Assembly (NCBI GenBank): GCA_964019335.1
Contig: OZ025664.1
Span: forward strand, 186,001-250,000
Length of the DNA stretch: 64,000 nucleotides
From: Diplonema japonicum
Taxonomy: Eukaryota > Euglenozoa > Diplonemea > Diplonemida > Diplonemidae
Direction: 5' to 3'
This document shows, in pieces, positions 1 to 9,282 of this stretch. Position 1 is the stretch's first letter. The number at the start of each line of letters is the position of its first letter. The position numbers and the translations under genes were made by a program. The notes beneath the pieces were generated by a model, which was not told the DNA's origin, ran no database searches, and saw only the letters and a list, made by a program, of their open reading frames with translations.

Positions 1-580
1 GGCTCATGTTCAGAGAGCGGTTCAGAGAAGTGAGTTGCTGTGCCAAGAAGACAGCGGTGATGAGTGTAGCGAAGAAGAGCTCATTGCAGGCGGGCGGCCC
101 TGTAGAATGTTTAAAAGAGGACATAAAAGTCTTGTACAGGACACAGTCGAGGCAGCTTGGCTGTTTGAAGAACGACCCACGCCCCCACAAGGCAGCCAGG
201 TGATGTCGATGTTGCCTGCATCTGCATCAACACATCTCTTCATTGTGACAGAGAGCAAGCTTGGGTGGTTATATGTGTTTGAGAAGTGGAAAGATGGTGT
301 TTCTGTTGCGAGGTTCAAGAGCCCTGATCGTGCACGGAAATCGCGTGCTGGGTTCGCCTCTCACTACCGACGGAGAAAGCACATTAAACAACTCTCCTCC
401 ATCTCGCCTCCCAAAAATTCCCCCCTTCGTGTTTCTGACCTCCTCCTCTGGTCTGCAGAACACTCTGAGTTCCGCCAGTACACTGACAACTGTCACACTT
501 ATGCTGTCAACCTCTCCCTCCATCTTGGCATGGAACCCCCAAAAGCTGTTTGGGAACAACTCCTTTACGAAGCTTACTAA
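1..580 (+). CDS. 3' part of an unrecognised protein gene (5' end outside window)
   Basis: The frame is open from base 2 to a TAA at 578-580, so at least 192 residues of a longer protein are seen. The start lies upstream of the window. The N-terminal visible part is acidic (runs of E/D with GDECSEEE), the middle is basic, and the C-terminus has an NCHTYAVNL motif. An Asn-Cys followed by an aromatic residue recalls NlpC/P60-, LRAT- or PPPDE-type thiol folds. No matching catalytic His is clear, so this is only a hint. It is followed by poly-A and poly-T tracts before OST48 on the same strand. Confidence 0.5.
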   Translation, partial: AHVQRAVQRSELLCQEDSGDECSEEELIAGGRPCRMFKRGHKSLVQDTVEAAWLFEERPTPPQGSQVMSMLPASASTHLFIVTESKLGWLYVFEKWKDGVSVARFKSPDRARKSRAGFASHYRRRKHIKQLSSISPPKNSPLRVSDLLLWSAEHSEFRQYTDNCHTYAVNLSLHLGMEPPKAVWEQLLYEAY

Positions 581-734
581 AAAAAAAAGGAACAAAGAAA
601 AAGATGTGCCATATTAGAAAGCCTTTCCCCCCGGGCCTATCGGTCTGTTGCAAAAAAAAAAAAAAAAAAAAAAAGAAAAGAAAAGGAATTTCCTTGATTC
701 TTTAGTACACTCTCCTCTTTTTTATTTTGTTTTA

Positions 735-767
<33 letters not shown>

Positions 768-899
768 GTTTATTCAGTTCCCCTTCCTTACACTATTTTA
801 CTTTTTCTTCTTTCTCCTCTCCTCCTTTTCCTCTCTGTACATGAATTCGTGGTCTAGAACCTTGAAACGATCCACAGGGATTTTTACAAAGCAAGAAAG
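581..899. other. Intergenic low-complexity region with poly-A/poly-T and a splice-acceptor-like AG
   Basis: It contains a run of about 23 A (651-674), a poly-T of about 22 (745-767) and a pyrimidine-rich stretch ending in a CAG at about 875-877, 23 bases before the OST48 ATG. No gene is visible. The layout resembles a trans-splicing acceptor region. Confidence 0.6.
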
Positions 900-2153
900 A
901 TGAGGACGACTAGCATGATGCTGGCAGTGCTGTGCGGCATGGTGGCCATGACAGCAGGTGTTGCCACCGTTTACACACCGAAGATTGACCCTAAGAAGAA
1001 GACTGCTGTCATCCTGGCGAACGGCAAGATGAAGGCGGAATACAAGCAGTACTTCAGCTTCCTTGAGAAGTCATTGGATGTTGAATACTTGAACGGTGAC
1101 AAGAAGCTTGTGCTGAAGGCCTATGAGGAGTACCACTACGAGAACGTGATTGTGTTCGGGAACCCTTCTGGGAAGCTGGGGGCTGACTTCATCGACTTCG
1201 TGGACAGTGGAAGGAACGTGATGATCGTCGCTACTGACGAGGGCAGCAAGGCGACTGACTTCCTTACCGACGAGCTTAGGGTTGCGGCTGTGGACTGCGG
1301 CGTGGAGTTCACCACCAACATTGTGAAGGACAACTTCGCCGACTCACCGACCGTCTTGAAGGCCGACAACTTCGTGAAGTCCGCCCCCATTGTCGGTTCC
1401 AAGCCCCTCAGCGCCGTCACCTTCAAGGGTGTTGGTCTTAAGGTGGAGATCGACAACCCCCTCGTGACCCCTATCCTGAGCGCAGGTAAAACTGCCTACG
1501 TTCTTGAGGAGGAGACCTTCGGCACGGTGTACGGTGGAAACGTTGCGCTCGTTGCAGGTCTGCAGTCGAGGATCGGGTCGCGTGCTGTGTTCTCTGGTTC
1601 ATTGTCGATGTTCTCCGACAAGCTGTTCGCACAGAACGGTGAGTTTGTGAAGCGCATCACCCTGTGGGCCACGCAGCAGCACGGCATCCTCAGGTACAGT
1701 GACATCGAGGCTGTGAAGCTTGAGGACGGGCAGGAGGTCAGGGACGGCGAGATGTTCAGGATCAAGGCCCACATCAGGTTCTCGCTGACTATTGAGGAGT
1801 TCGACGGTGAGAAGGGCGAGTGGGTGCCCTTCGTGACCCCCAAGGACGACCCTGTGCAGCTTGAGTACACCATGATTGACCCTTACGTCAGGGCCGACCT
1901 CACGCAGAAGGGCACGAAGCACACCACAGACCTCCAGGCACCTGATGTGTACGGTATTTTCAAGTTTGTGGTCGACTACCGCCGCACGGGGTACAACCCC
2001 CTTGTCATCCACCACCAGTCGCCCGTCCGCCCGCTCCGCCTCAACGAGTACGAGCGTTTCATTGTGGCGGCCTACCCCTACTACCTGGGCACCTTTTCCG
2101 CCATGGCCGGGTTCATCCTCATCACCTTCGTCTTCCTTGCACAGGGTAACTGA
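900..2153 (+). CDS. DDOST: Oligosaccharyltransferase 48 kDa subunit (OST48/WBP1/DDOST)
   Basis: This 417-residue protein is a subunit of the endoplasmic-reticulum oligosaccharyltransferase, which moves glycans from dolichol to Asn of nascent proteins. It has a cleavable signal peptide (residues 1-20). A luminal domain follows with the family's GKLGADFIDFVDSGRNVMI-type segment. A single membrane span lies near the C-terminus (about 392-413) with a very short cytosolic tail ending GN. Length (human 456, yeast Wbp1 430) and topology match the family. The ATG at 900 follows AAGAAAG and gives a perfect signal peptide. The coding region is intron-free and GC-rich with C/G-ending codons, like the hybrid-cluster gene at 59 kb, suggesting high expression. 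Confidence 0.93.
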   Translation: MRTTSMMLAVLCGMVAMTAGVATVYTPKIDPKKKTAVILANGKMKAEYKQYFSFLEKSLDVEYLNGDKKLVLKAYEEYHYENVIVFGNPSGKLGADFIDFVDSGRNVMIVATDEGSKATDFLTDELRVAAVDCGVEFTTNIVKDNFADSPTVLKADNFVKSAPIVGSKPLSAVTFKGVGLKVEIDNPLVTPILSAGKTAYVLEEETFGTVYGGNVALVAGLQSRIGSRAVFSGSLSMFSDKLFAQNGEFVKRITLWATQQHGILRYSDIEAVKLEDGQEVRDGEMFRIKAHIRFSLTIEEFDGEKGEWVPFVTPKDDPVQLEYTMIDPYVRADLTQKGTKHTTDLQAPDVYGIFKFVVDYRRTGYNPLVIHHQSPVRPLRLNEYERFIVAAYPYYLGTFSAMAGFILITFVFLAQGN

Positions 2154-2392
2154 GACCTTCGCCATTTTTTTTTTGTTCCCCCTTCCCCTTGTTTTTTTCT
2201 AGTGTCCTATTCTTCTCACTGTCCCCGTTTTGCATATTTTTTAACTGGCCATGAGGCTCCCCCCCTTAGTGTGTTTTTTACCCCACCCACCTCGGTACGC
2301 TCGTTTTTATTCCCCTTTTTTTTTATCTTTCCACACGCCCTGTTTTTTATTTTTTTTTTTTTTTATTTGTTTATTTATTTTTTTCTTTTTGC
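2154..2392. other. Intergenic poly-pyrimidine region
   Basis: Pyrimidine-rich with long T runs (for example 2351-2363), ending TTTTTGCATGTTCAG. No coding signal. The CAG ending at 2400 could be a trans-splice acceptor for the next gene. Confidence 0.5.
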
Positions 2393-4003
2393 ATGTTCAG
2401 TCGGAATGGATTTAACGCTTTCAACAGAATGTACACCATGTTTCAGCTACTTGATGATACAGTGCAGCTGGGATATGTCCTGACTCTGTTGTTGGGAGCT
2501 GTTGTGTACTTGATGGTGGAGAGGAGGCGAATTCTAGCCACCCCGTCAGCGCGGAAACTAGACGGCGAGCGTCCCCGGATCTTGCGTGTGTCTGAGGCAG
2601 TGCCCGCGAGTGAGGACTCTGCAGCGACATCAGAACAAAGCAAGGAGGCAGTCATGATTCCGAAAAAAAAGATGATCTATAAAGTTGTTCTGACAGGAGG
2701 GCCTTGTGCTGGGAAATCCACAGGCCTAGCTCACATCCGTGCCACTTTGGAAAAAGAAGGCTTTCAAATCTACGTTGTGCCCGAGGCAGCAACACTGCTC
2801 ATCGACGGTGGTGCTGGCATCGCACTTCGCGACGGTCAAGAGAACCAGGTTTTCAACTTCCAGCTTGCGTTGTTGAAAATGCAGCTGTTGTTGGAGGACT
2901 CGATGTGCAACATTGCGGAGGCCATGGGGAAGCCCGCAGTGATCCTGTGCGATCGCGGGGCCTTGGACGGTCGTGCCTTTTGCACCCCTGAGCTGTGGGA
3001 GAACATATTGCGGGAAGGAAATTGGAGCACACCGCAACTGCGTGACTCGCGATACGACTTGGTGATCCATCTTGTAACGGCTGCAGCTGGGGCCAGGGAG
3101 TACTACACCACAGCGAACAACACAGCGCGTAGTGAGACACCTGACGAGGCAGTCCAACAGGATCAGCAACTGAGAGAAGCATGGCTGGGACACCCCAAGC
3201 ACCGCATCATTACGAATGAACCGGATCAGCCCTTCCAGGAGAAGCTGGACCGTGCGACGCTCCCCATCTGCCAGCTTATTAACATACGCAGCCCGTCTGC
3301 TTTGGCAGTGTACCAGCTAAACTACACACCACCGACAATCACACTGCCCAAGTCGGTGTCACTGGTGACAGTAACGATCTTAAGGGGGAGCAACAAGGAG
3401 TGTGTGTACACATTGTATCACAAACAGGAGCCCGATGGGCACGGCGCCACGTGCAGCTACCAGATTCTGAAGAGAAACAAGAGGAAGTTGTCGAGCCAAA
3501 CCACTGAAAAGGTAACCATTCACAGGACGGAAGAGTTCCTATCCACCAATGTGTATAACTCGATGCTGTCGCAACGTGACCCGTGCTACGAGGTGATCAA
3601 GAAGACCATCACAACGTTCGTGGAGAATGACATCAAGTACGAATTGGAACAGGTGGCGTACCCGCCAATGGTGAATCAATGCTTGCTGCTTGTCGAAGAA
3701 GAAAGAGCACCTGTTCCGTCATGCTTGAGTGCCACAGACTTGGGATCGATCCAACGCCTTACGAACCTTGATTCATGTGTGGCGGCAACGTCTCTTCCAA
3801 ACCCAATTGAACTAGAGTCCTGTCTCATCCCCGCATCTCCAGAGCTGTCTATTTCTTCTCCTGCTCTTTCGCAGTGGCACCTCACCAGAGGTGACTCCTT
3901 TGCACTTGGTTCAACCTTCACTCGCAACCACACAGACGGGACCGATCTCTTGAATGTGACAAGAAAGTACTCCGTTGCCTCTGTTGACTCGGTAGTCTCG
4001 TAG
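2393..4003 (+). CDS. TTD14-like P-loop NTPase with CYTH-like domain
   Basis: Up to 536 residues. A short N-terminal hydrophobic segment (about 26-42) is followed by a P-loop domain of the AAA_28/NadR-like type. Its Walker A is GGPCAGKST (K108) and a CDRGALDG motif lies downstream. The next segment (about 315-430) has the charged alternating pattern of a CYTH/triphosphate-tunnel domain. This order is that of Drosophila TTD14, a GTP- and phosphoinositide-binding protein required for TRP-channel trafficking. The C-terminal 100 residues are Ser-rich and unrecognised. The first ATG (2393) is followed at once by TTCAG; if that is a trans-splice site, the true start is the next in-frame Met at 2429. 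The predicted membrane segment is not typical of the family. Confidence 0.75.
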   Translation: MFSRNGFNAFNRMYTMFQLLDDTVQLGYVLTLLLGAVVYLMVERRRILATPSARKLDGERPRILRVSEAVPASEDSAATSEQSKEAVMIPKKKMIYKVVLTGGPCAGKSTGLAHIRATLEKEGFQIYVVPEAATLLIDGGAGIALRDGQENQVFNFQLALLKMQLLLEDSMCNIAEAMGKPAVILCDRGALDGRAFCTPELWENILREGNWSTPQLRDSRYDLVIHLVTAAAGAREYYTTANNTARSETPDEAVQQDQQLREAWLGHPKHRIITNEPDQPFQEKLDRATLPICQLINIRSPSALAVYQLNYTPPTITLPKSVSLVTVTILRGSNKECVYTLYHKQEPDGHGATCSYQILKRNKRKLSSQTTEKVTIHRTEEFLSTNVYNSMLSQRDPCYEVIKKTITTFVENDIKYELEQVAYPPMVNQCLLLVEEERAPVPSCLSATDLGSIQRLTNLDSCVAATSLPNPIELESCLIPASPELSISSPALSQWHLTRGDSFALGSTFTRNHTDGTDLLNVTRKYSVASVDSVVS

Positions 4004-4440
4004 ATTAGCTTGTGCAGAAAGGGAATGGAGGAAAAAAAGGAAAAGAAAAAGGAAAAGGAAAAGAAGAAAACAAACGAAGCTTTCTCTGTATATTATTCCT
4101 TATAGGAAACCATAAAACCGTTCACTCTTCATATCCCTAAACTCAAAAGTTGCACTGGGTGCTTCGGATTCCCTTGTTTTCCTTTCAGATCTCTTGCACC
4201 TCATATCTCAGAAGGTCATTGAAGGGAATGGGAAGAAACAAGTGGCTTTAAGAAAACCCTTGGTAGACGGGAACGACTCAAAAAAAAGCGATTTTTGTGT
4301 TTTTGATAGTTCCAGTTTCTGCTTCCCCCTATTCTATTTACATTATTTTCCCCCTGCCATGTCCACTTCAACTTGTGCATTCGGTGTTGTGTGTGGAGTT
4401 GGGTTTTTCGCTTTCAGTGGTGTTAGGTCAACGACCAACT
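4004..4440. other. 3' flank of TTD14-like gene and 5' flank of the retrotransposon
   Basis: AG-rich run at 4028-4075, then AT-rich unique sequence. No convincing coding region. Composition changes to GC-rich from about 4480, marking the retrotransposon. The exact element boundary and target-site duplication could not be fixed by eye. Confidence 0.4.
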
Positions 4441-4776
4441 ATGCATTCGTCTATAAGAATATCGCCCCAAAATCTTCAGGTCCGCGACCTCCAGGAGAGG
4501 ATGGCAGCGTCACTTGGCGCGCCGGCGTCATCTGCAGACGGAGCTGGGCGGACGGCAGTGGCTGGGAAGGGCAAGGGCGGCAAGGCTGGGTCCAAGGCAG
4601 GGACGAAGGGGCACCAGGCGCAGGGCGTAAGCACGCCAGGCCCCTACCCGACATCGACGGAGCAAGGGGGCGGAAGGGGACGCGCCCAGTCGCTGGCTGG
4701 CGACTCTGCTTCCCCCAACGGGGCCGGCCGTGGACGGGCAGCCTCTGTGGGCCCGGCCCCCGCCCCTGCCAATTGA
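4441..4776 (+). CDS. Small Gly/Ala/Ser-rich leader ORF of the retrotransposon
   Basis: From ATG 4441 this encodes 111 residues, rich in G, A, S, P and K/R (GKGKGGKAGSKAGTKG), with no recognised domain. It ends at TGA 4774-4776. The same frame stays open after this stop right into the polyprotein, so ORF1 and ORF2 are in register, separated by one stop codon. It could be a small basic nucleic-acid-binding ORF1, a 5' UTR that happens to be open, or the N-terminus of a readthrough product. It is assigned to the element on composition alone. Confidence 0.4.
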   Translation: MHSSIRISPQNLQVRDLQERMAASLGAPASSADGAGRTAVAGKGKGGKAGSKAGTKGHQAQGVSTPGPYPTSTEQGGGRGRAQSLAGDSASPNGAGRGRAASVGPAPAPAN

Positions 4777-4917
4777 AGGGGTCCCGCTGAGCAGGGGGGG
4801 CGTCAGATCGACGACCACGCCCCCTCTCCTGGTCTCCCGCGCATACAGCCGAGGAGACACCTTCCACATCACTTGTACGACGTCCTCCCTTCCTTGATCC
4901 CTTCCTTACTTGAACGG

Positions 4918-7900
4918 ATGTCGGCCAGGGACCTGCTGGGGCTGCTTGGGCTGGTTGAGACGAACCCCGGTCCACCTAAGAAGCTCCCACCCCCGAAGCC
5001 GAAGGGACTCAGGGTCCTGTCCTGGAACTGCAACGGTCTTGCCGCCAAGTGGTCAACCGTGTCCTACCACGCTGTCCTACTGACGCTGGATATCATTATG
5101 ATCCAGGAGACACACCTTAGGGAGGGGCATGAGACACCATACCTGCCTGGATACACGTCCTACAGGAGGGACCGCACAACACCGGTGACGGACGGCTCTG
5201 CGACGAGAGGCGGTGGTGTCATCACGTATGTCCGTGACTGCCTTGCCTCGGAGGAAGCTCCTTTCGTACTCCCTGAAGGTGACAGTGTCACTGAGCGATT
5301 AGACGTGAGGATCTCCTGTGTGAAGCGCGTCCCGGTCACCCTCTCCAACGTGTACCTCACGCCTGTGAGTATAAGCAGAGGAACAAGGGACCCCGAGTAC
5401 CTACGGCCGGGCAGCCTACCTGTGGGGAAGAACACGATCGTTGCTGGCGACTTCAACGCACACCACAGCTCTTGGGATGCCAAGGTGACAACGCCCAACG
5501 AAAGGGGGAACGTGGTCAGGGACTGGCTTGACACCCACGGCTACACCGTCTACAACAACCGAGACGAGCCGACGCGGGACTCACCGCCACGCGTTCTGGA
5601 CCTGGTGGTGGGACGTTGTGCGGAACTGGAGCCGAGGACGTTGGGGACGTGGGGCTCTGATCACAGCCCGGTTTCCTTCCGCCTGCCGCTTGAGGACGCC
5701 TACTGCTCGGAGCGACCCTGCCCTACCTGGAACTTCAAAAAGGCCAGGTGGGACGACTTCACCGCGGCCGCCGCTGCCCTTCTGACCAAGATCGACACGA
5801 AGGCCCACATTGACTCCTTCACGAAGGAGGTTACAGAGGCTCTTCTGCATGCAGCTGACGACCACATTCCGCTTTGCGGAGTGCGACGAGGCCCGACCCC
5901 CTGGTGGACGGCCGAACTCGAAGACGCCTTCGAAGAACGGAACGCCCTGCGGGATCGCTTCCTCAAGTCGGCTGAGACTGAGGACGACAGCGTGGCGGCG
6001 GTCTACAAGGCGAAGGTCAAGGAGGTAAACCAACTCATGACCGAGTCGAAGCGCGCGGCCTGGGGTGAGATGGCGGCTGACCTCAGTCGGAGCAAGGACC
6101 TCGGGTCTGCGTTTAGGGCGGTGAAGAAGCTGGACGGCAGACACCGCAGACCGCACCTTCCCATTCTCGAGGGGAGGTTCGTGACGGACAAGGCGAAAGC
6201 CGACCGCCTGGGGGCTCACTTCGGCAAGCTCTACGGCCAGGGTGGTGATGGGGACGCGGTGGACGTAGCTCCTTCGACGAACGTGCTTGGGTGCCACGCC
6301 TTTACGGTGTATGATCTCACCCGCGGTCTGGGAAGGATGAAGACACGCAGTGCAGCGGGTGATGATGGCATCTTCGCGGAGATGCTTCTCCACCTCGACC
6401 AACCCTCGCTCGGGGTTCTACTTCTGCTCCTCAATCGCTCATGGCAGGCGGGGATCGTGCCGGGTGCCTGGAAGAAGGGGGTGATTGTTCCAGTGGCGAA
6501 GGCAGGGAAGGACGCCACGTTGCTTGCATCGTACCGTCCCATATGTCTCACTAGCTGTCTTTGTAAGCTGCTTGAGAGGATGATAGAGGAGAGGCTTACC
6601 TTTCTCCTAGACTCTAGCGCGTCGGGCGTTGAGGGTCTCCACGATAGCCAGGCTGGCTTCAGGAGGGGCCGCTCCACGGAGGAGCAGGTGGCGTCCCTGA
6701 CCGGGTGTCTGTCGAGGAACAAAGACAGTCGTCGTCTGTCGGCTGCCCTGCTGTTTGACTTCTCATCTGCGTTTGACCTGGTTCAGCACGAAGCTCTCCT
6801 GGGCATGATGCGGAGGAAGGGGATCCCTGAGCCCTTCGTCGAATGGACGCGCTCCTTCCTCTGCGGTCGTACGGCGGCGGTCACGGTGGGTCGTTCGCGA
6901 GGGTCGACGACGAAGGTGAGGAGAGGGGTGCCCCAAGGGTCTGTGCTGGGACCCGTCCTTTACACCATCTACGTCGACGAGCTAGCCAGGTTGCTGGTTG
7001 GGATGGCGGACCTGTCGGTTCTTTATGCCGACGATGTTGCGGTGGTGGTCTCAGCCGGGCAGGGCGACCTGGCTGGTCTTGAGCGAGGGGCCCAGGCTGT
7101 GATGGACGCGGTTGAGGGCTGGTGTGGGAGACGGGGCATGCTGCTGAGCTCCAGCAAGTCGCAGGCAGTGTGCGTTCCCTATCAGAAGCGGCTTAATGTC
7201 TACTTCTCTTCGTCGCGTGTCCCGCTTTGCCCGGGGGCCTTCCAGGACCCTGTCCTTAATCTTGGGGTTGGGGTCTGTGGGACCTTGTCTGGCGTCCGTG
7301 AGCTGTCTGGCTTTCGGGTCGTGGAGGCGGGTGGCAAACGGTCCTTCGACATTCCCGCCGCCATCCGGAGGTCCGACATTGGTTACATGGCGGCTCGCCC
7401 CTTGCCTCTGTGTGGGTCGGCGAAGTATCTTGGGGTCACTGTAGACTCTGGGCTCACGTTTGACGAGCATGCGGGGGATGTCCTGAGGCGCGCTGACAAG
7501 AGGCTGAGGGTACTAAGGCTCCTGTCGGGCACGACCTGGGGGTGCAAGAAGGCCACGCTCCGTTCACTGTACCTCACGTACGTTCTCCCGCTACTCCGGT
7601 ACTGCATGGGTGTTTACTTTGCCAGGCTCAGGGACAGCAGGGTGGAGGAGCTTGTTGGGCTCCACCAGAGAGCGGCGGTGCTGATCTCGGGTTGTTGGCA
7701 CGGCTCGGGCACGGCGAAGGTTGTTGCTGAGGCAGGTCTGCTACCCCTCCGACAGATGGCTGAGGGAGCTGCGGCGGTGTTGACGGCGAAGTCGTTCTGC
7801 TGGAGGACCTCCCCGGTTCACCGCGAGGTCCTTGAGCAGAAGCGGATGACCGGTATGGGCAATGGGTGGCTGCGTGCGGGTATCCTTGCGCTACGACGCT

Positions 7901-9090
7901 GCGGACTGCAGGGGTGGACGACGCAGGAAGGCTTCAGGAAGTACGACACCTTCGAGCTACTGACTGCCTCGCCCAAAGTAGCACCGTGGCACGCGTTCCT
8001 GGTGGAGTTCAGAACTGCCCTTCCCGGCAGGGTCACGCGTTCGTCGCCGGACGTGGATAAGCGGAAGGCGGCCGTGGAGGCTCTGGCTGCCCTTCCACCG
8101 GGTATCCATGCCTATACGGATGGTTCTGTCGTACGGGACCGCCAGAAGTGGAGGGGCGGTGCCGGGGTCTTCTTGCAGCTCCCCCGCCCCCACGAACCCG
8201 TGTCCGAGAGCTTCGGCGTCAGCAATTTCTGCTCTTCCTTTCGGGCGGAGGGTCTGGCTGTCAAGGTGGCTCTGGACATGGTGGCCGCGCTCCGGAGCGA
8301 GCACCCCACGTTGGCAGACAGCCGGCTGTCGATCTGTACCGACTCGCTCTCTCTCCTTGATCAGCTGAGGGCAGGTCCTTCGCGGCAGAGGGAGAGGCTC
8401 GACCACGAGACCTGGGAACTGCTGGTGGCCGCGGCACGTGCACAAGGTGCACCAGTCATTCTCCAGTTTGTGCCGTCCCACTGCGGGGTTCCTGGCAACG
8501 AGGCGGCAGACAGGCTGGCCGGGGAGGGCACGAAGCGCGAGCTGACTCGCCCCTCTCTCGACTACAGGTCGGTCAGGGCCCTGGTCCGTCGCCAGATTCA
8601 GCAGAGGTCTGCGGTCATTGTCGGGGAGGTGGCCCCGAGATACGCGAGGGCCACGGGGCTCCGAGCGGCGTGCTTCCCCCAGTCCCTCCCCAGGCTAGCG
8701 GAGACGGTCATCTCGCGGCTGAGGGTAGGGCACTCCGCTCTCTTCTTCGGCTTCCTGCAGGCGGCTGGACCGAACAGGAAGAAGGCTGAGCTCAGCTGCC
8801 CAGCGTGTGGAGCAAAGATGTCCAGGGAGCACGTTGTTGGGGGGTGCGCTGTGGTTGGACGGGGTTCGCTCGACGCTCCCAATGGACGCCCCTCGCTGGT
8901 GGAGTGCCTGTCAAAACGCGTGACGCAGGTATTCACCCTCATCGCCGACTCTGGCTTGCTTGACTGGGCCAGATCCGGGGTCTTCACGTCGCCGTCTGCG
9001 GCAACGGCAGGTACCGCTGCCCCTTCGTTCATCCCGCCCCCGCCGGCTGTCTCCCTTGACGCCGGCCCTGCGGCCCCCGTGTTGCGCTGA
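4918..9090 (+). CDS. Retrotransposon polyprotein: 2A-like peptide, APE endonuclease, reverse transcriptase, RNase H, zinc knuckle
   Basis: 1390 residues from Met 4918. Residues 1-19 end in GLVETNPGP, a 2A-like ribosome-skipping motif, placing the skip just before the endonuclease. The AP-endonuclease domain starts LRVLSWNCNGL, with QETHL, GDFNAHHSSWD (G177-N180) and GSDHSP (S247-H249). The reverse transcriptase has SYRPICLTSCLCKLLERM, AGFRRGRSTEEQ, FDFSSAFDLVQH, GVPQGSVLGP and the YADD active site (703-706). RNase H shows YTDGS (D1068), the RAEG glutamate, CTDS and PSHCGVPGNEAAD. A CX2CX7HX4C knuckle (from C1294) lies near the C-terminus. All catalytic motifs are present, so the enzyme should be functional. 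It nicks target DNA and copies the element RNA by target-primed reverse transcription. Confidence 0.92.
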   Translation: MSARDLLGLLGLVETNPGPPKKLPPPKPKGLRVLSWNCNGLAAKWSTVSYHAVLLTLDIIMIQETHLREGHETPYLPGYTSYRRDRTTPVTDGSATRGGGVITYVRDCLASEEAPFVLPEGDSVTERLDVRISCVKRVPVTLSNVYLTPVSISRGTRDPEYLRPGSLPVGKNTIVAGDFNAHHSSWDAKVTTPNERGNVVRDWLDTHGYTVYNNRDEPTRDSPPRVLDLVVGRCAELEPRTLGTWGSDHSPVSFRLPLEDAYCSERPCPTWNFKKARWDDFTAAAAALLTKIDTKAHIDSFTKEVTEALLHAADDHIPLCGVRRGPTPWWTAELEDAFEERNALRDRFLKSAETEDDSVAAVYKAKVKEVNQLMTESKRAAWGEMAADLSRSKDLGSAFRAVKKLDGRHRRPHLPILEGRFVTDKAKADRLGAHFGKLYGQGGDGDAVDVAPSTNVLGCHAFTVYDLTRGLGRMKTRSAAGDDGIFAEMLLHLDQPSLGVLLLLLNRSWQAGIVPGAWKKGVIVPVAKAGKDATLLASYRPICLTSCLCKLLERMIEERLTFLLDSSASGVEGLHDSQAGFRRGRSTEEQVASLTGCLSRNKDSRRLSAALLFDFSSAFDLVQHEALLGMMRRKGIPEPFVEWTRSFLCGRTAAVTVGRSRGSTTKVRRGVPQGSVLGPVLYTIYVDELARLLVGMADLSVLYADDVAVVVSAGQGDLAGLERGAQAVMDAVEGWCGRRGMLLSSSKSQAVCVPYQKRLNVYFSSSRVPLCPGAFQDPVLNLGVGVCGTLSGVRELSGFRVVEAGGKRSFDIPAAIRRSDIGYMAARPLPLCGSAKYLGVTVDSGLTFDEHAGDVLRRADKRLRVLRLLSGTTWGCKKATLRSLYLTYVLPLLRYCMGVYFARLRDSRVEELVGLHQRAAVLISGCWHGSGTAKVVAEAGLLPLRQMAEGAAAVLTAKSFCWRTSPVHREVLEQKRMTGMGNGWLRAGILALRRCGLQGWTTQEGFRKYDTFELLTASPKVAPWHAFLVEFRTALPGRVTRSSPDVDKRKAAVEALAALPPGIHAYTDGSVVRDRQKWRGGAGVFLQLPRPHEPVSESFGVSNFCSSFRAEGLAVKVALDMVAALRSEHPTLADSRLSICTDSLSLLDQLRAGPSRQRERLDHETWELLVAAARAQGAPVILQFVPSHCGVPGNEAADRLAGEGTKRELTRPSLDYRSVRALVRRQIQQRSAVIVGEVAPRYARATGLRAACFPQSLPRLAETVISRLRVGHSALFFGFLQAAGPNRKKAELSCPACGAKMSREHVVGGCAVVGRGSLDAPNGRPSLVECLSKRVTQVFTLIADSGLLDWARSGVFTSPSAATAGTAAPSFIPPPPAVSLDAGPAAPVLR

Positions 9091-9235
9091 AGTGAGTAGG
9101 GTGAGATCAACATTTCATTTCTTTTAGTGCTTACGTTCCCTTCCCCTCTCTTCCACTCCCTCTCATCCTTTTCTTTATCATCATCCGGCGTCTGGCCTTT
9201 CTCTTACCAGTATGCCCGTCCCCCTTTAAACTTTT

Positions 9236-9282
<47 letters not shown>

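Larger units (their letters stand above)
4441..9280 (+). mobile_element. Non-LTR retrotransposon of ingi/L1Tc-like type (APE, RT, RNase H), probably intact
   Basis: The element comprises a GC-rich leader with a small open frame, one long uninterrupted polyprotein (4918-9090) and a T/C-rich 3' region ending in poly-T at about 9238-9275. Domain order APE endonuclease, reverse transcriptase, RNase H, CCHC knuckle, together with a 2A-like peptide at the very N-terminus, is that of trypanosome ingi/L1Tc elements. No stop or frameshift interrupts 1390 codons, so recent insertion and possible activity are likely. It has the same orientation as all host genes. The 3' end is not a poly-A tail, which is unusual for an L1-like element. 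The limits given are approximate. Confidence 0.8.

Noticed and set aside
5581-6402. 273-codon minus-strand frame opposite the LINE
   Set aside because: It overlaps the endonuclease/RT part of an obviously real polyprotein and shows no domain.
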